DNA from: an uncultured Ulvibacter sp.
GTDB taxonomy: Bacteria; Bacteroidota; Bacteroidia; Flavobacteriales; Flavobacteriaceae
Length of the DNA stretch: 64,000 nucleotides
Assembly (NCBI GenBank): GCA_943789105.1
Contig: CALSSW010000001.1
Location: 310,001 to 374,000, forward strand
Direction: 5' to 3'
Positions within the stretch are counted from its first letter, which is position 1. Each line of letters begins with the position of its first letter. A program made the position numbers and the translations under genes. A model generated the notes under the pieces. That model ran no database searches and was not told the DNA's origin. It saw only the letters and a list, made by a program, of their open reading frames with translations. Shown in pieces: positions 49,312 to 58,842 of this stretch.

Positions 49312-51117
49312 ATGAATTTTAGCCTGAAGATTTTTCTTTTAGTAATCATAATAGCATCAAACAATAGCCTATGTGCTCAGGTAAACGTTGTACTAGTTGA
49401 GCCAACGGTTAAAAAATTTATAGGGGATGTTTCTGAACTTGATAGATCAAAATATTTTAATATACATGCGCCAGGTAAAACACCATTACTTGAATCGTTT
49501 TATGAACAATATAATGTTGAACAGTCAGGAAGAGGATTTTATGGACCTGGTATAGATGCCAAAAAACTAATGGGAGAAGTTGGGTTATATCCTAAATCAA
49601 ATAACAAAAAAAGTAATAAACCCAGACCCATAAGTAGATATGTAGCTACAGAACACCCCAGAAATATTTATAAAGAGGGAATAGATATAGAAGCTGCCGC
49701 TAAGTGGGCGGTGAGCTATTTTAAAAATACAAAACAAGGCAATACTCCATTGTGGTATGAACCAATGAACGAGCCGTTTGTTCACGCAAAAGATTTTTAT
49801 GAAGAAAAAGATTGGGACCCTGTAGCAGAGCTCAGAGTTAAAACAGAGATGTCTCAGCTATTTAGAGCATTGGCAGAAAAAATTCATGCAGATCCTGCTT
49901 TAAAAAATATTAAAGTTATGGGCTATGGAGCTGCTTGGCCATCTTTCGAGCTAAAGGATTTTCAAAATTGGGAAACCAATATGGGTCTTTTTTTAGATAT
50001 TGCCGGTGATCAACTCGATGCGATTTCCTATCATCTATATGATGGTATCAACCAAGTTGGGCAAGAAAACAAACGCTCTGGAAGTAACAATGATGCCATT
50101 ATGGACCTTGTCGAGACATACAGTTACCAGCGCTGGGGCATAATCAAACCGCACGCCATCACAGAATACGGTGGTATAGCCAAAAAAGAATTCTCATTAA
50201 TCAGTAATATGCAATCGATCCGTTCACAAAATGCTATGATATTTGGACTGTTGGATCGTGAAGATCGACTAGAAATTTCCATTCCTTTTACAACAGATAA
50301 TGCCAAATGGCACATTACTAAAGCAAATGATTATTTACCCTATAAGGCTGTTTTGTGGAGGGCAGAAAACATGGGTGTACCAAAAAATCAAATTACAGGT
50401 TGGGTCTATACCAATAGGATACAATTTTATGAGTTATGGAAAGCGGTAAGGGGAGAAAGGGTTTTCGTATCAACATCAAATCCAGATATCCAAGTCCAAG
50501 GCTTTTTAGATGAAAAAAAATTATTCGTTGCGCTAAATAACCTAGACGATAATGCACAACAAGTTGCATTAGATCTTAGCTCCATAAAATCTAATGTTAA
50601 AGATTTATTGGTAAAATCATTAACCATTTACAAGGAGGATTTTCCTCTATATTATGAAAAAACTATAAGCAGTATCCCTGAAGTATTTTCTATAGATCCT
50701 GCACAGACAATAGTTCTAGAGTTTAATTTAAATAATACCATTTTATTCAAGAACCAAATTAAATCTAATCGGTACTATAGTAGTAATTACCTAATTCCAA
50801 TTAAAGCAGATAAAGAGTTGGTATTTGAATTTAATGATGTTGACCTCGGAGTTGGTTTTGCAAAATTGAGCATGAGTTTAGGAAGAGAACATGATTTATC
50901 AAAAGCTCCAGAGGTTCTAGTCAATGGAGAAAAAGTTGAGGTACCATCAAACTGGAAAGGATATGACCAAGCCAATAGAAAAAAGTTCTTTGGTGCAATT
51001 GAAATCCCAATTCCAATGGATTTTATCGTGAAAAACAATACTGTTAAAATTTATTTTCCAGATACTGGGGGACATTTAAGTTCTCTAATTTTGGATATAG
51101 AAACAATTATAAATTAG
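49312..51117 (+). CDS. GH86 beta-agarase/beta-porphyranase (periplasmic form)
   Basis: This 601-residue glycoside hydrolase has a signal peptide ending near LCAQ and no sorting tail, so it is probably periplasmic. Family GH86 features include DRSKYFNIHAP, catalytic acid/base Glu154 in WYEPMNEPFVHA and nucleophile Glu285 in HAITEYGGI. The C-terminal part (about 400-600) forms the beta-sandwich domains usual in GH86. GH86 enzymes are endo-acting on agarose or porphyran; which one cannot be settled from sequence. It has a paralogue immediately downstream, 11 bases away. Confidence 0.92.
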   Translation: MNFSLKIFLLVIIIASNNSLCAQVNVVLVEPTVKKFIGDVSELDRSKYFNIHAPGKTPLLESFYEQYNVEQSGRGFYGPGIDAKKLMGEVGLYPKSNNKKSNKPRPISRYVATEHPRNIYKEGIDIEAAAKWAVSYFKNTKQGNTPLWYEPMNEPFVHAKDFYEEKDWDPVAELRVKTEMSQLFRALAEKIHADPALKNIKVMGYGAAWPSFELKDFQNWETNMGLFLDIAGDQLDAISYHLYDGINQVGQENKRSGSNNDAIMDLVETYSYQRWGIIKPHAITEYGGIAKKEFSLISNMQSIRSQNAMIFGLLDREDRLEISIPFTTDNAKWHITKANDYLPYKAVLWRAENMGVPKNQITGWVYTNRIQFYELWKAVRGERVFVSTSNPDIQVQGFLDEKKLFVALNNLDDNAQQVALDLSSIKSNVKDLLVKSLTIYKEDFPLYYEKTISSIPEVFSIDPAQTIVLEFNLNNTILFKNQIKSNRYYSSNYLIPIKADKELVFEFNDVDLGVGFAKLSMSLGREHDLSKAPEVLVNGEKVEVPSNWKGYDQANRKKFFGAIEIPIPMDFIVKNNTVKIYFPDTGGHLSSLILDIETIIN

Positions 51118-51128
51118 CTTTGTACTGA

Positions 51129-53870
51129 ATGAAAACAAAACTTATCAATTTCCTAATAATTTTTTTAGCGACAAGCCTCATTTGTGTTTATGGACAAAAC
51201 GTAGTTAACTTCACATCAGATGAGGGTTTTACTAATGGCCCTCTTTATAGTCAAGCCAATTGGGATGCAAATTTTCAATCTACAACTTGGATGGTTGATG
51301 CCAACCAAGGATTAGTTACTACCTCTGGCGAGTGGAAAAGAGCAGCTTGGGAGCAAGGATTTTCCTTGTCTGGAGTTGGGGATAAAATTACCTTTAGAGT
51401 TGATTTAAATTTGTCTGGAGAGCTTGTTGCTCAAAACAATCCATTAATAAAAATTGGTTTTAGTGCCTCAAGTGATGTTGGAAGTTCTAGCCCAGCGACA
51501 GCTACTGTGTTTCTCTCTACAACAGCCGATAACGAGGATAACCCTGGGGGATCTCTTCAGCTAAGAAATAACAATAATACTCAGCCATTGAGTATAGAAA
51601 CCTCTCTACCACTGTCTGATTGTCAAGGACCTAATGGAATATCAGATGATCTGTCGGTTATTGTCTCACTTACTTTGGGGGAAAACGCAAGTTCCTCTAT
51701 AATTTCTGCTAGACTTGTTAATGTGACTGACGGTACTTCTTCAAGTCTTGGGAGTTATAATGGGATAGACAATCAAGTATATGATGCAGCAACATCCAAT
51801 ATGTTTGGATATTTTCATGCACAATCTTTTAAATTAGGAAATACATTATCCTCAATCAATGTAAAAAAAGTAAGCATATCCACCAACATTGATATCTTTC
51901 CAAAAATCAAACGAATGATTGGAGATATTTCAACTTTAGATCGTAGTAAATATTTTAATATTCATTCAGGACCTGATGACGTTGAACCTGGCTTCTACAC
52001 AGATTATAATGTGAGCCAAAGTGGAAGACAATTTTGGTCACCAGGGTCAGCTGCCATACAAATTACGGGAGAAGAAGGAGTTGGCAACTACCCACCCCCG
52101 CTTTCTGGAGATACAGAATTACGCGAAGTTAGGAGGTATATAGCCACTGATCATCCCTATAATGTTTATGAAGAAGGGTTAGACCCAATACCATTTGCTG
52201 ATTGGACTGTTGAATATTTTAAGAATTATGTAAATACATTTTTAAGGCCAGAATATTACGAGCCTATGAATGAACCTTTTGTAAATGCAAGAAATTTTTA
52301 TGAAGAACCGGATTTTGATCCTATCGCAGAGGCTAGGGTGAAGCTAGAAATGACTCAATTTTTTAAGTATGTTGCACAAAAAATTCATGCTGCTCCAGAG
52401 TTAGATAATATGAAAGTACTAGGGTACGCTGCAGCATTTCTATCATTTGAAAAGAATGATTTTTCTATTTGGAATCAAAATATGAAGATGTTCATGGATG
52501 AAGCTGGTCAAGACATTGATATTTTTTCAACCCACATTTACGACGGAATTAATCAGATTGGGCAGGATACTAGAAGATCTGGAAGTAATATGGAAGCTAT
52601 ATTAGATTTAATTGAAACCTACAGCTATTTTAAATGGGGAGTTATTAAACCACACGCCATTACAGAATTTGGTGGAATTGTAAATGGAGATTATACCGAT
52701 ATAAATAATATTCAATCGATACGTTCTCAAAACTCGATACTTTTTGGACTTTTGGAAAGAACCGATCGAATGGAAATTGCAATGCCATTTACAACTGGGA
52801 AATCCACATGGCATATTACAGAAGAAAATAATTATATGCCCTACAAGGCTATACTATACAAGCCAATACCAATTGGGGTTCCATTAGACCAAGTTACCGG
52901 TTGGGAATACACTAGCAGAATACATTTTTATGATTTATGGAAGGATGTGCATGGTGAGAGAATTTTGATTCGCTCAGACAATATGGACGTCTTGGCCCAA
53001 GGTTTTATTGATGCAAATAAATTATACGTGGCTTTAAACAACCTAGATGATTTTGAACAGCCCATTAATTTAAATTTCAATGGATCTTTACCTGATATAT
53101 CAGAGTTGAAAATTAAATCTTTAATCGTAAACCCCAATACCAGTGCTGAATATACTACTCAAAACTATACAGAACGTCCAGAAACCTATTTGCTAAAAAA
53201 AAATGAAACAGTTGTAATTGAGTTTACCTTCTTAGAGCCTATAATGAGTGAAAACCTGATTCAAAAACAGCGATATTACAGTGTAAATCATATGCAGCCC
53301 ATACAAGCTAATAATTCAATTAATTATAACTTTAGTAACATTAACTTGACTGGAGACTCTGGATTTGCAACTCTTTCAATGAGTATTGGAAGAAAACATG
53401 ATCGTTCTAAATCTCCTAATATTATTGTAAATGGCGTATCTATTAACGTACCAAGCAACTGGAAAGGATATGACCAAAGTGAAAGAGATGATTTTTTTGG
53501 AACTATAGAAATTCCTGTTCCCATTGGTATTATCCAAGAAAACAATACGGTTTCGATCACATTTGATGATTCGGATGGGTATCTAAGTTCTTTAGTGCTA
53601 ACGATTGAAACCTATGATTCATCAATACTAGGAATTGATTCAAATCAAACAAACATCAAAAACATTAAACTATACCCCAATCCCACAACTGGTAAATTAA
53701 ATATCTTAAATGCTGAAATAAATAGTTTAATTTCAATCTACTCAACATCAGGAGTAAGAGTTTTTACAGGAAAATACAAGGGCTTTCCTATCAACCTAGA
53801 ACAACTCACTGATGGACTTTATTTTATTAAAATAAATAATACCACCCTAAAGGTGATCATCAAACATTAA
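51129..53870 (+). CDS. GH86 enzyme with novel N-terminal module and T9SS sorting tail
   Basis: This is a 913-residue secreted enzyme. After a signal peptide (ending VYGQ) comes the shared module (about 24-250, with NFTSDEGFTNGPL and LTLGENASSS), then a GH86 catalytic part (about 258-835; DRSKYFNIHS, acid/base Glu382 in YYEPMNEPFVNA, nucleophile Glu513 in HAITEFGGI), and a T9SS type A C-terminal domain (about 845-913; LYPNPTTGKLNI, DGLYFIKI). It should be exported to the cell surface or medium and make the first cuts in the chain. The catalytic region is clearly paralogous to the upstream GH86. Confidence 0.92.
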   Translation: MKTKLINFLIIFLATSLICVYGQNVVNFTSDEGFTNGPLYSQANWDANFQSTTWMVDANQGLVTTSGEWKRAAWEQGFSLSGVGDKITFRVDLNLSGELVAQNNPLIKIGFSASSDVGSSSPATATVFLSTTADNEDNPGGSLQLRNNNNTQPLSIETSLPLSDCQGPNGISDDLSVIVSLTLGENASSSIISARLVNVTDGTSSSLGSYNGIDNQVYDAATSNMFGYFHAQSFKLGNTLSSINVKKVSISTNIDIFPKIKRMIGDISTLDRSKYFNIHSGPDDVEPGFYTDYNVSQSGRQFWSPGSAAIQITGEEGVGNYPPPLSGDTELREVRRYIATDHPYNVYEEGLDPIPFADWTVEYFKNYVNTFLRPEYYEPMNEPFVNARNFYEEPDFDPIAEARVKLEMTQFFKYVAQKIHAAPELDNMKVLGYAAAFLSFEKNDFSIWNQNMKMFMDEAGQDIDIFSTHIYDGINQIGQDTRRSGSNMEAILDLIETYSYFKWGVIKPHAITEFGGIVNGDYTDINNIQSIRSQNSILFGLLERTDRMEIAMPFTTGKSTWHITEENNYMPYKAILYKPIPIGVPLDQVTGWEYTSRIHFYDLWKDVHGERILIRSDNMDVLAQGFIDANKLYVALNNLDDFEQPINLNFNGSLPDISELKIKSLIVNPNTSAEYTTQNYTERPETYLLKKNETVVIEFTFLEPIMSENLIQKQRYYSVNHMQPIQANNSINYNFSNINLTGDSGFATLSMSIGRKHDRSKSPNIIVNGVSINVPSNWKGYDQSERDDFFGTIEIPVPIGIIQENNTVSITFDDSDGYLSSLVLTIETYDSSILGIDSNQTNIKNIKLYPNPTTGKLNILNAEINSLISIYSTSGVRVFTGKYKGFPINLEQLTDGLYFIKINNTTLKVIIKH

Positions 53871-53873
53871 AAA

Positions 53874-55265
53874 ATGTCTATTAGGTCTTTTTTTGCGTCC
53901 TTTTGTATATTCGGATTCATTTTTTTTAATTTACAAGAACTGAATGCCCAACAAAAGACTTCTAAAACTTTTAAAAGTGGAGATACTGTTTGCTTTTTAG
54001 GAGATAGTATCACTCACGGTGGGCAGTTTCATGAATTTCTGCAACTTTTTTATGCAACTCGGTACCCAAACATAGCGCTAACTTTTTTTAACTGTGGTAT
54101 CTCCGGAGATAACGCAGAAGGTATGAGTTACAGATTTAAGGATGATGTACTTATGCATAATCCAAGTCATGTATTTTTTATGACTGGCATGAATGATGTG
54201 ATACGAACACTCTATTTTGAGGGTCAAGCTTCTGATGAGGTTATAATAAAGCGAAAAAATGCGCTAGCTGTGTATAAACAAAACACGGATATATTAGCAA
54301 GTATATTTGGAGCATCTCAGATAACTCCAATCTATCTTACCCCACCAATTTATGACCAATACTCGAAAATTGAAAAAGAAAATAACTTTGGTTGCAACGA
54401 TGCCCTTATAGAATGCTCTAACCATATTAAATCAATTGCCAATCAGTATGATGCAACTGTTGTTGATTTAAATACTCCAATGAAAAAAATTATGGATCGA
54501 GAGCTTAAAAATGATTCATTGTTCACCATAATTGGCCAAGACCGAGTGCATCCAAAAACAACAGGACATTTCATTATGTTTCATGAAATTTTATCCACTC
54601 TTGAAACTCCAAGTGTTGTAGCTCAAATTTTAATTAATCTGAATCAAAATAATCGTATTAAAACAACGAACTGCTCTGTAAATGAGCTACAAGTTTCAAA
54701 AGAAAATATTCTTTTTAATTGCCAAGAAAACAGTTTGCCGTTTCCCTTTACTAAAGCATTTGATACAGCGCTTCGATTAGTTCCTTTTCAAAAAAAGTTT
54801 AACCAAGAAATCCTTCAAGTTATTGGGCTTGATAAGGGTAGCTATGATTTATTTATTCAGGATAAATTAATCAATACTTTTTCTGCCAAACAGCTTAATG
54901 AGGGTGTTAATCTTTCCAATGAGTTCAATACCCCGCAATACATACAGGCTAAAGAAATCATGAATCTTTGTCAAGAGTACCGAAAAACAGGCTATCAATT
55001 AAGAGCGGTTCCGTTTATAGCCTTTAAATACCTTCGCGATTATAATGGCCCAGATACGTTAAAAAACAAAAAGATATTTTTAGATAATCAACTCAAAAAA
55101 ATTGAAGGCCAACCTTTCTATAATTATATAAAAAAAAGTGTACATAAATATTATCAGACACTTCCAATACTTGATTCATTAAAAACTAGATTAAATCAAA
55201 TTGAGCATACTATATACAAAAAAAATAAGCCTAGAGCTATGAATTGGTCTATTGTCAGAAGGTAA
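53874..55265 (+). CDS. SGNH/GDSL hydrolase, probable carbohydrate esterase
   Basis: This 463-residue secreted hydrolase has a signal peptide ending LNAQ. All SGNH blocks are present: nucleophile Ser45 in FLGDSITHGG, the oxyanion residues in CGISGDN and TGMND, and the Asp223-x-x-His226 pair in DRVHPKTTGH. The domain ends near residue 240, and about 220 further residues of unrecognised sequence follow, longer than a normal GDSL esterase. It begins 3 bases after the second GH86 gene, so it is co-expressed with it. A role in removing acyl groups from the galactan is inferred. Confidence 0.82.
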   Translation: MSIRSFFASFCIFGFIFFNLQELNAQQKTSKTFKSGDTVCFLGDSITHGGQFHEFLQLFYATRYPNIALTFFNCGISGDNAEGMSYRFKDDVLMHNPSHVFFMTGMNDVIRTLYFEGQASDEVIIKRKNALAVYKQNTDILASIFGASQITPIYLTPPIYDQYSKIEKENNFGCNDALIECSNHIKSIANQYDATVVDLNTPMKKIMDRELKNDSLFTIIGQDRVHPKTTGHFIMFHEILSTLETPSVVAQILINLNQNNRIKTTNCSVNELQVSKENILFNCQENSLPFPFTKAFDTALRLVPFQKKFNQEILQVIGLDKGSYDLFIQDKLINTFSAKQLNEGVNLSNEFNTPQYIQAKEIMNLCQEYRKTGYQLRAVPFIAFKYLRDYNGPDTLKNKKIFLDNQLKKIEGQPFYNYIKKSVHKYYQTLPILDSLKTRLNQIEHTIYKKNKPRAMNWSIVRR

Positions 55266-55368
55266 AATTATTTTTAGAATTGATGATTTAAAATACAAAT
55301 TAGAACATTTGTAATATTTATTTACACCGTCTTGTTGTAATTTGGATTAAAATTAAATACAAAAAATT

Positions 55369-56295
55369 ATGAAAAAAATTTACACTTTATTATTTGTAAC
55401 CTCAATAATGTGCGTAATGAGTGCGCAAACTACAGTTGACTTTACTCTAGAGGAAGGTTACGTTCAAGGACCTCTTGATTCTAATCCAGACTGGGGAGGT
55501 GAAAACTGGTTTGTCAATCCAACACCTGGTACAGAAAGAGCAGAGACAACCGCTGGTTATTCATGGGCAAGATGGGGTAGTCCATTTATTGTTTCTGACA
55601 CTGAAATTAGTTTTGAAGTTCATTTCAAGTTTAATGTTGACTTACCAGCAGGTAAATTAATTTCGAGATTTGGTTTTAATGATAATGGTTCCAGTTCTGG
55701 TACCATTGCTAACATACAACTTTCTACACTAAATGATGGCTCCCTTTCTATCAGAAAACAAGGAAATACTCCTGTTGATAGTGGTTCTGCAGGATTAACT
55801 GACTTCCAGCAAGATGATTTAGTTATAAACATGGTACTAACTCTAGGCGCTGATGCCGCAAGCTCAAGCATGTCCTCAACTATTACAAATGTTACAGATA
55901 ACATTAACTCGGGTGTAGCTGTCGTTAATGGAATCCCTGCGGCTGTTTTTAATGCTGCAACTTCTGGAGGTATTTCTGGTTTTATTCATGCTCAAGATAA
56001 CATTGGTAACACAAGAAGTTTTTTGGTTGATAAAGTTGTCATGACACAAGGAAGTACTTTAAATGTAGATTCTCATAGACTTCCAACATTTAACTTATCA
56101 CAAAATCCAATTCAAGATATTGTAAAGCTCAATGGAGTTACTACAGGAAGTGAAATTTCTATTTATACCGTTACGGGAGCTAAAGTAAACAATTATGTTT
56201 ATGATGGTAATCAATTAAACTTAGGACATCTAAGTCCTGGAGTTTACTTTATGCAAGTGCCTGGGTATATAACTCAAAAACTAATAAAGAAATAA
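55369..56295 (+). CDS. T9SS surface protein made only of the shared module
   Basis: This 308-residue protein has a signal peptide ending MSAQ, the shared module at about residues 21-235 (VDFTLEEGYVQGPL, NPDWGG, ISFEVHFKFNVDL, LTLGADAASSS, GFIHAQD) and a T9SS type A sorting domain at about 240-308 (FNLSQNPIQDIVKLNG, SPGVYFMQV). It contains no enzyme domain, so the module must have its own function, most simply polysaccharide binding on the cell surface. It lies between the esterase genes of the PUL. Confidence 0.75.
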   Translation: MKKIYTLLFVTSIMCVMSAQTTVDFTLEEGYVQGPLDSNPDWGGENWFVNPTPGTERAETTAGYSWARWGSPFIVSDTEISFEVHFKFNVDLPAGKLISRFGFNDNGSSSGTIANIQLSTLNDGSLSIRKQGNTPVDSGSAGLTDFQQDDLVINMVLTLGADAASSSMSSTITNVTDNINSGVAVVNGIPAAVFNAATSGGISGFIHAQDNIGNTRSFLVDKVVMTQGSTLNVDSHRLPTFNLSQNPIQDIVKLNGVTTGSEISIYTVTGAKVNNYVYDGNQLNLGHLSPGVYFMQVPGYITQKLIKK

Positions 56296-56328
56296 TAGTA
56301 ATTAGTTAATAAATTATTTTTTTAGATC

Positions 56329-56353
56329 AAGGCCACCATAATACGGTGGCTTT
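56329..56353 (+). terminator. probable terminator after the 308-residue protein gene
   Basis: AAGGCCACC (56329-56337) pairs with GGTGGCTTT (56345-56353) over 9 bases with one G-T pair and a 7-base loop. It lies 34 bases after the stop codon; the following T run is short, so it may be weak and let the next gene be read through. Confidence 0.55.
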
Positions 56354-56383
56354 GTATGTTTTAATCTATTTGTAAAAGTCAAT

Positions 56384-57289
56384 ATGAAACTATGTATTAG
56401 CCTTTGTATGTGTGTTTTCATATGGGGAAATGCCCAAGAAATAATAACGCTTTACCCCCAAGGCATTCCATGTAACAGTAGTGAAACATCTACAGAACCA
56501 TTGACAATACAAAAAATAAACAAGCAAATAACCAATCCACAATTGTGGTATTATCCAGCAGCCGTTTCTAAAGAGAATGTTCCTGCAATTCTAATAATTC
56601 CAGGGGGTGGCTACAAAAACTTGGCTTTTGAACACGAGGGCGTTAAGGTGGCAAAATGGTTAAATACCCTCGGGGTTCATGCATTTGTATTAATGTACAG
56701 AACACCCAACTGGGAGTATGGAGCTTGTAAAAGTAACGTTGCTTTGTTAGATGCACAACGGGCAATTCAAATAATAAATAACAAGGCAAAAAAGTGGGAT
56801 ATAGATACCTCTAAAATTGGTGTCATAGGTTTTTCGGCTGGCGGACATCTTTCTGCTACACTTTCTAATCAGTATGATTTTAATAGCTCTAATGATGGTA
56901 TACAAAAAATCAATTTTAAGCCAAATTATTGTATGCTATTATATCCTGTTATTAGTATGCAAGATGAACTTACACACTTGGGCTCCAGAATTAGTTTGTT
57001 AGGGCACAATCCCAAACCAAAAGACATCAATTTTTTTTCCAATGAATTACAAGTCAGAAATGATACACCTCCCACTTTATTAATACATGCTGAAGATGAC
57101 AGTATAGTTAACCCTAAAAACAGCATCATATACTTCAACGCTCTACAAAAAAACAATATTCCCTCAAAACTACATCTTCTAAAAAATGGTGGCCATGGTT
57201 TTGGAATAACCTCTACACAAAAGCCAACACAATTATGGTTAGAGCTAGCAAAAAATTGGTTGATTCAGCGTGGTGTAATTGCTGATTAA
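56384..57289 (+). CDS. secreted alpha/beta hydrolase (acetylxylan-esterase-like)
   Basis: This 301-residue hydrolase has a signal peptide ending near GNAQ. The nucleophile elbow is GFSAGG with Ser151, the oxyanion region is IIPGGGYKNLAF, and the catalytic histidine is likely in GGHGFGI, with an acidic partner near HAEDDSIV. The family includes esterases acting on acetylated or other acylated polysaccharides. Its stop overlaps the convergent sulfatase gene by 4 bases. The ester removed from this galactan is unknown. Confidence 0.83.
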   Translation: MKLCISLCMCVFIWGNAQEIITLYPQGIPCNSSETSTEPLTIQKINKQITNPQLWYYPAAVSKENVPAILIIPGGGYKNLAFEHEGVKVAKWLNTLGVHAFVLMYRTPNWEYGACKSNVALLDAQRAIQIINNKAKKWDIDTSKIGVIGFSAGGHLSATLSNQYDFNSSNDGIQKINFKPNYCMLLYPVISMQDELTHLGSRISLLGHNPKPKDINFFSNELQVRNDTPPTLLIHAEDDSIVNPKNSIIYFNALQKNNIPSKLHLLKNGGHGFGITSTQKPTQLWLELAKNWLIQRGVIAD

Positions 57290-58824
57290 TCAAATTTTAA
57301 TTTACTTGTTTTTTTATACGTATCACCAACAATAGCTTCAAATGCTCTGATCATCTCATCTCTTTTTTCGGGCATCGTATCTGCTAGGTTATTTTGCTGT
57401 GAAACATCTTTTTCTAAATTATAAAGTTGAAATTCTTCGCCATTGCCAGTTTCTATTCCTTTAGTTAAAAACATCTTAGGCCCGGGATAAGGGGGTATTA
57501 ACACCCAATTTCCCTCTCTATAGGCTGTCCGTGATGTGGCTTCTAAAATTATATTAGATCTTCCCTCTTTCACTTTTCCTAACAAAAAATCCATATGATT
57601 TTCACTGTCTAAATTCTTTATGGGTTTGTTGACCATATTTGATAGTGATGCCAACCAATCAACTTGAGAAATAATGTTATTAGAAACACCAGCTTCAATA
57701 TTTCCTTTCCAGTAAGTAATGAATGGAACTCTGGTTCCAGCCTCATAAAGACTATACTTGCCACCTCTTAGGCCTCCTGTTGGACTATGCTTGCCTAATT
57801 TTTCTATGGCATCATCTACGTAACCATCGTCCAATACAGGGCCATTGTCACTGGATAAAAAAATCAAAGTATTTTCTAACAATCCTTCTTTTTCTAGGGT
57901 TTTAATAAGTTCTCCAACACACCAATCAGCCTCAGCAATCACATCGCCTCTTGGACCAAGTGTTGTGGCGCCTACAAAGCGTTGATGTGGGGTTCTTGGC
58001 ACGTGCGGTTGTTGCAGACCATAATAAAGAAAAAACGGTTGTTCTTTCTTGTTTTGAACATAGGCTTTTACCTCATCTGAGAAAACGTCTGCCATATCCT
58101 CATCTACCCATCTAGCAGTCTGCCCCCCTTTCATGTGTCCAATTCGAGGAATCCCATTGACAATTGTTCTATTGTGTTGCGCATCGGCTTTCATTTTCAA
58201 CAAATGTGGGGAATCCTCTCCAGTGGGTTCACCAGAAAAATTTTTCTTGTAATCAATTTCAATAGGGTCATTGGGATCATGGTTAAAAACATCTCCATTT
58301 TTAATATAAACGGTTGGCACTCTGTCTTGGGTTGCAGCCATAATAAAACTATAATCAAAACCAACTTCGTTAGGTCCAGGAGAAATATGAGTATTCCAAT
58401 CTACATTTCCTGTTCCAAGTCCAAGATGCCACTTTCCAATAACTGCGGTTTTATAGCCATGATTGCGTAACATTTTTGGAATTGTAATTTGAGCTGTATC
58501 AATGAGAAGTGGTGCTGTACCTGGAAGTATTTTTGCATCTCTATTTCGCCAAGGATATTGTCCTGTGAGAAGCGCATATCTACTTGGTGTACAGGTTGCA
58601 GAAGTGGCGTAACCATTGGTGAACTTAAGTCCATTGTTTGCTAAAAAATCAATGTTGGGGGTATTTAATTCTGTAGCCCCGTAGGAACTAACATCACCAT
58701 AACCCAAATCATCAAGATAAATAAAAATAATATTTGGATTAGACTGTTCTGTTGTTTTATTTTTTTCGTGATTACAAGAACTCATCACTAAAAAAGTTAT
58801 CACTAGTAATACATATTTCATCAT
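57286..58824 (-). CDS. S1-family sulfatase, lipoprotein (third of the locus)
   Basis: This 512-residue arylsulfatase-type enzyme has a lipobox in FLVMSSC. The formylglycine signature is CTPSR at Cys78 (CTPSRYALLTGQYPWR); metal-binding residues lie in YLDDLGYGD and LSSDNGP, and VIGKWHLGLG and QPHVPRTPH are family features. It lies on the opposite strand from the GH86 operon and precedes no other gene on its strand before 57286. The sulfate position cannot be inferred. Confidence 0.92.
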   Translation of the reverse strand: MMKYVLLVITFLVMSSCNHEKNKTTEQSNPNIIFIYLDDLGYGDVSSYGATELNTPNIDFLANNGLKFTNGYATSATCTPSRYALLTGQYPWRNRDAKILPGTAPLLIDTAQITIPKMLRNHGYKTAVIGKWHLGLGTGNVDWNTHISPGPNEVGFDYSFIMAATQDRVPTVYIKNGDVFNHDPNDPIEIDYKKNFSGEPTGEDSPHLLKMKADAQHNRTIVNGIPRIGHMKGGQTARWVDEDMADVFSDEVKAYVQNKKEQPFFLYYGLQQPHVPRTPHQRFVGATTLGPRGDVIAEADWCVGELIKTLEKEGLLENTLIFLSSDNGPVLDDGYVDDAIEKLGKHSPTGGLRGGKYSLYEAGTRVPFITYWKGNIEAGVSNNIISQVDWLASLSNMVNKPIKNLDSENHMDFLLGKVKEGRSNIILEATSRTAYREGNWVLIPPYPGPKMFLTKGIETGNGEEFQLYNLEKDVSQQNNLADTMPEKRDEMIRAFEAIVGDTYKKTSKLKFD

Positions 58825-58842
58825 TTTACAATTTATGATTAA

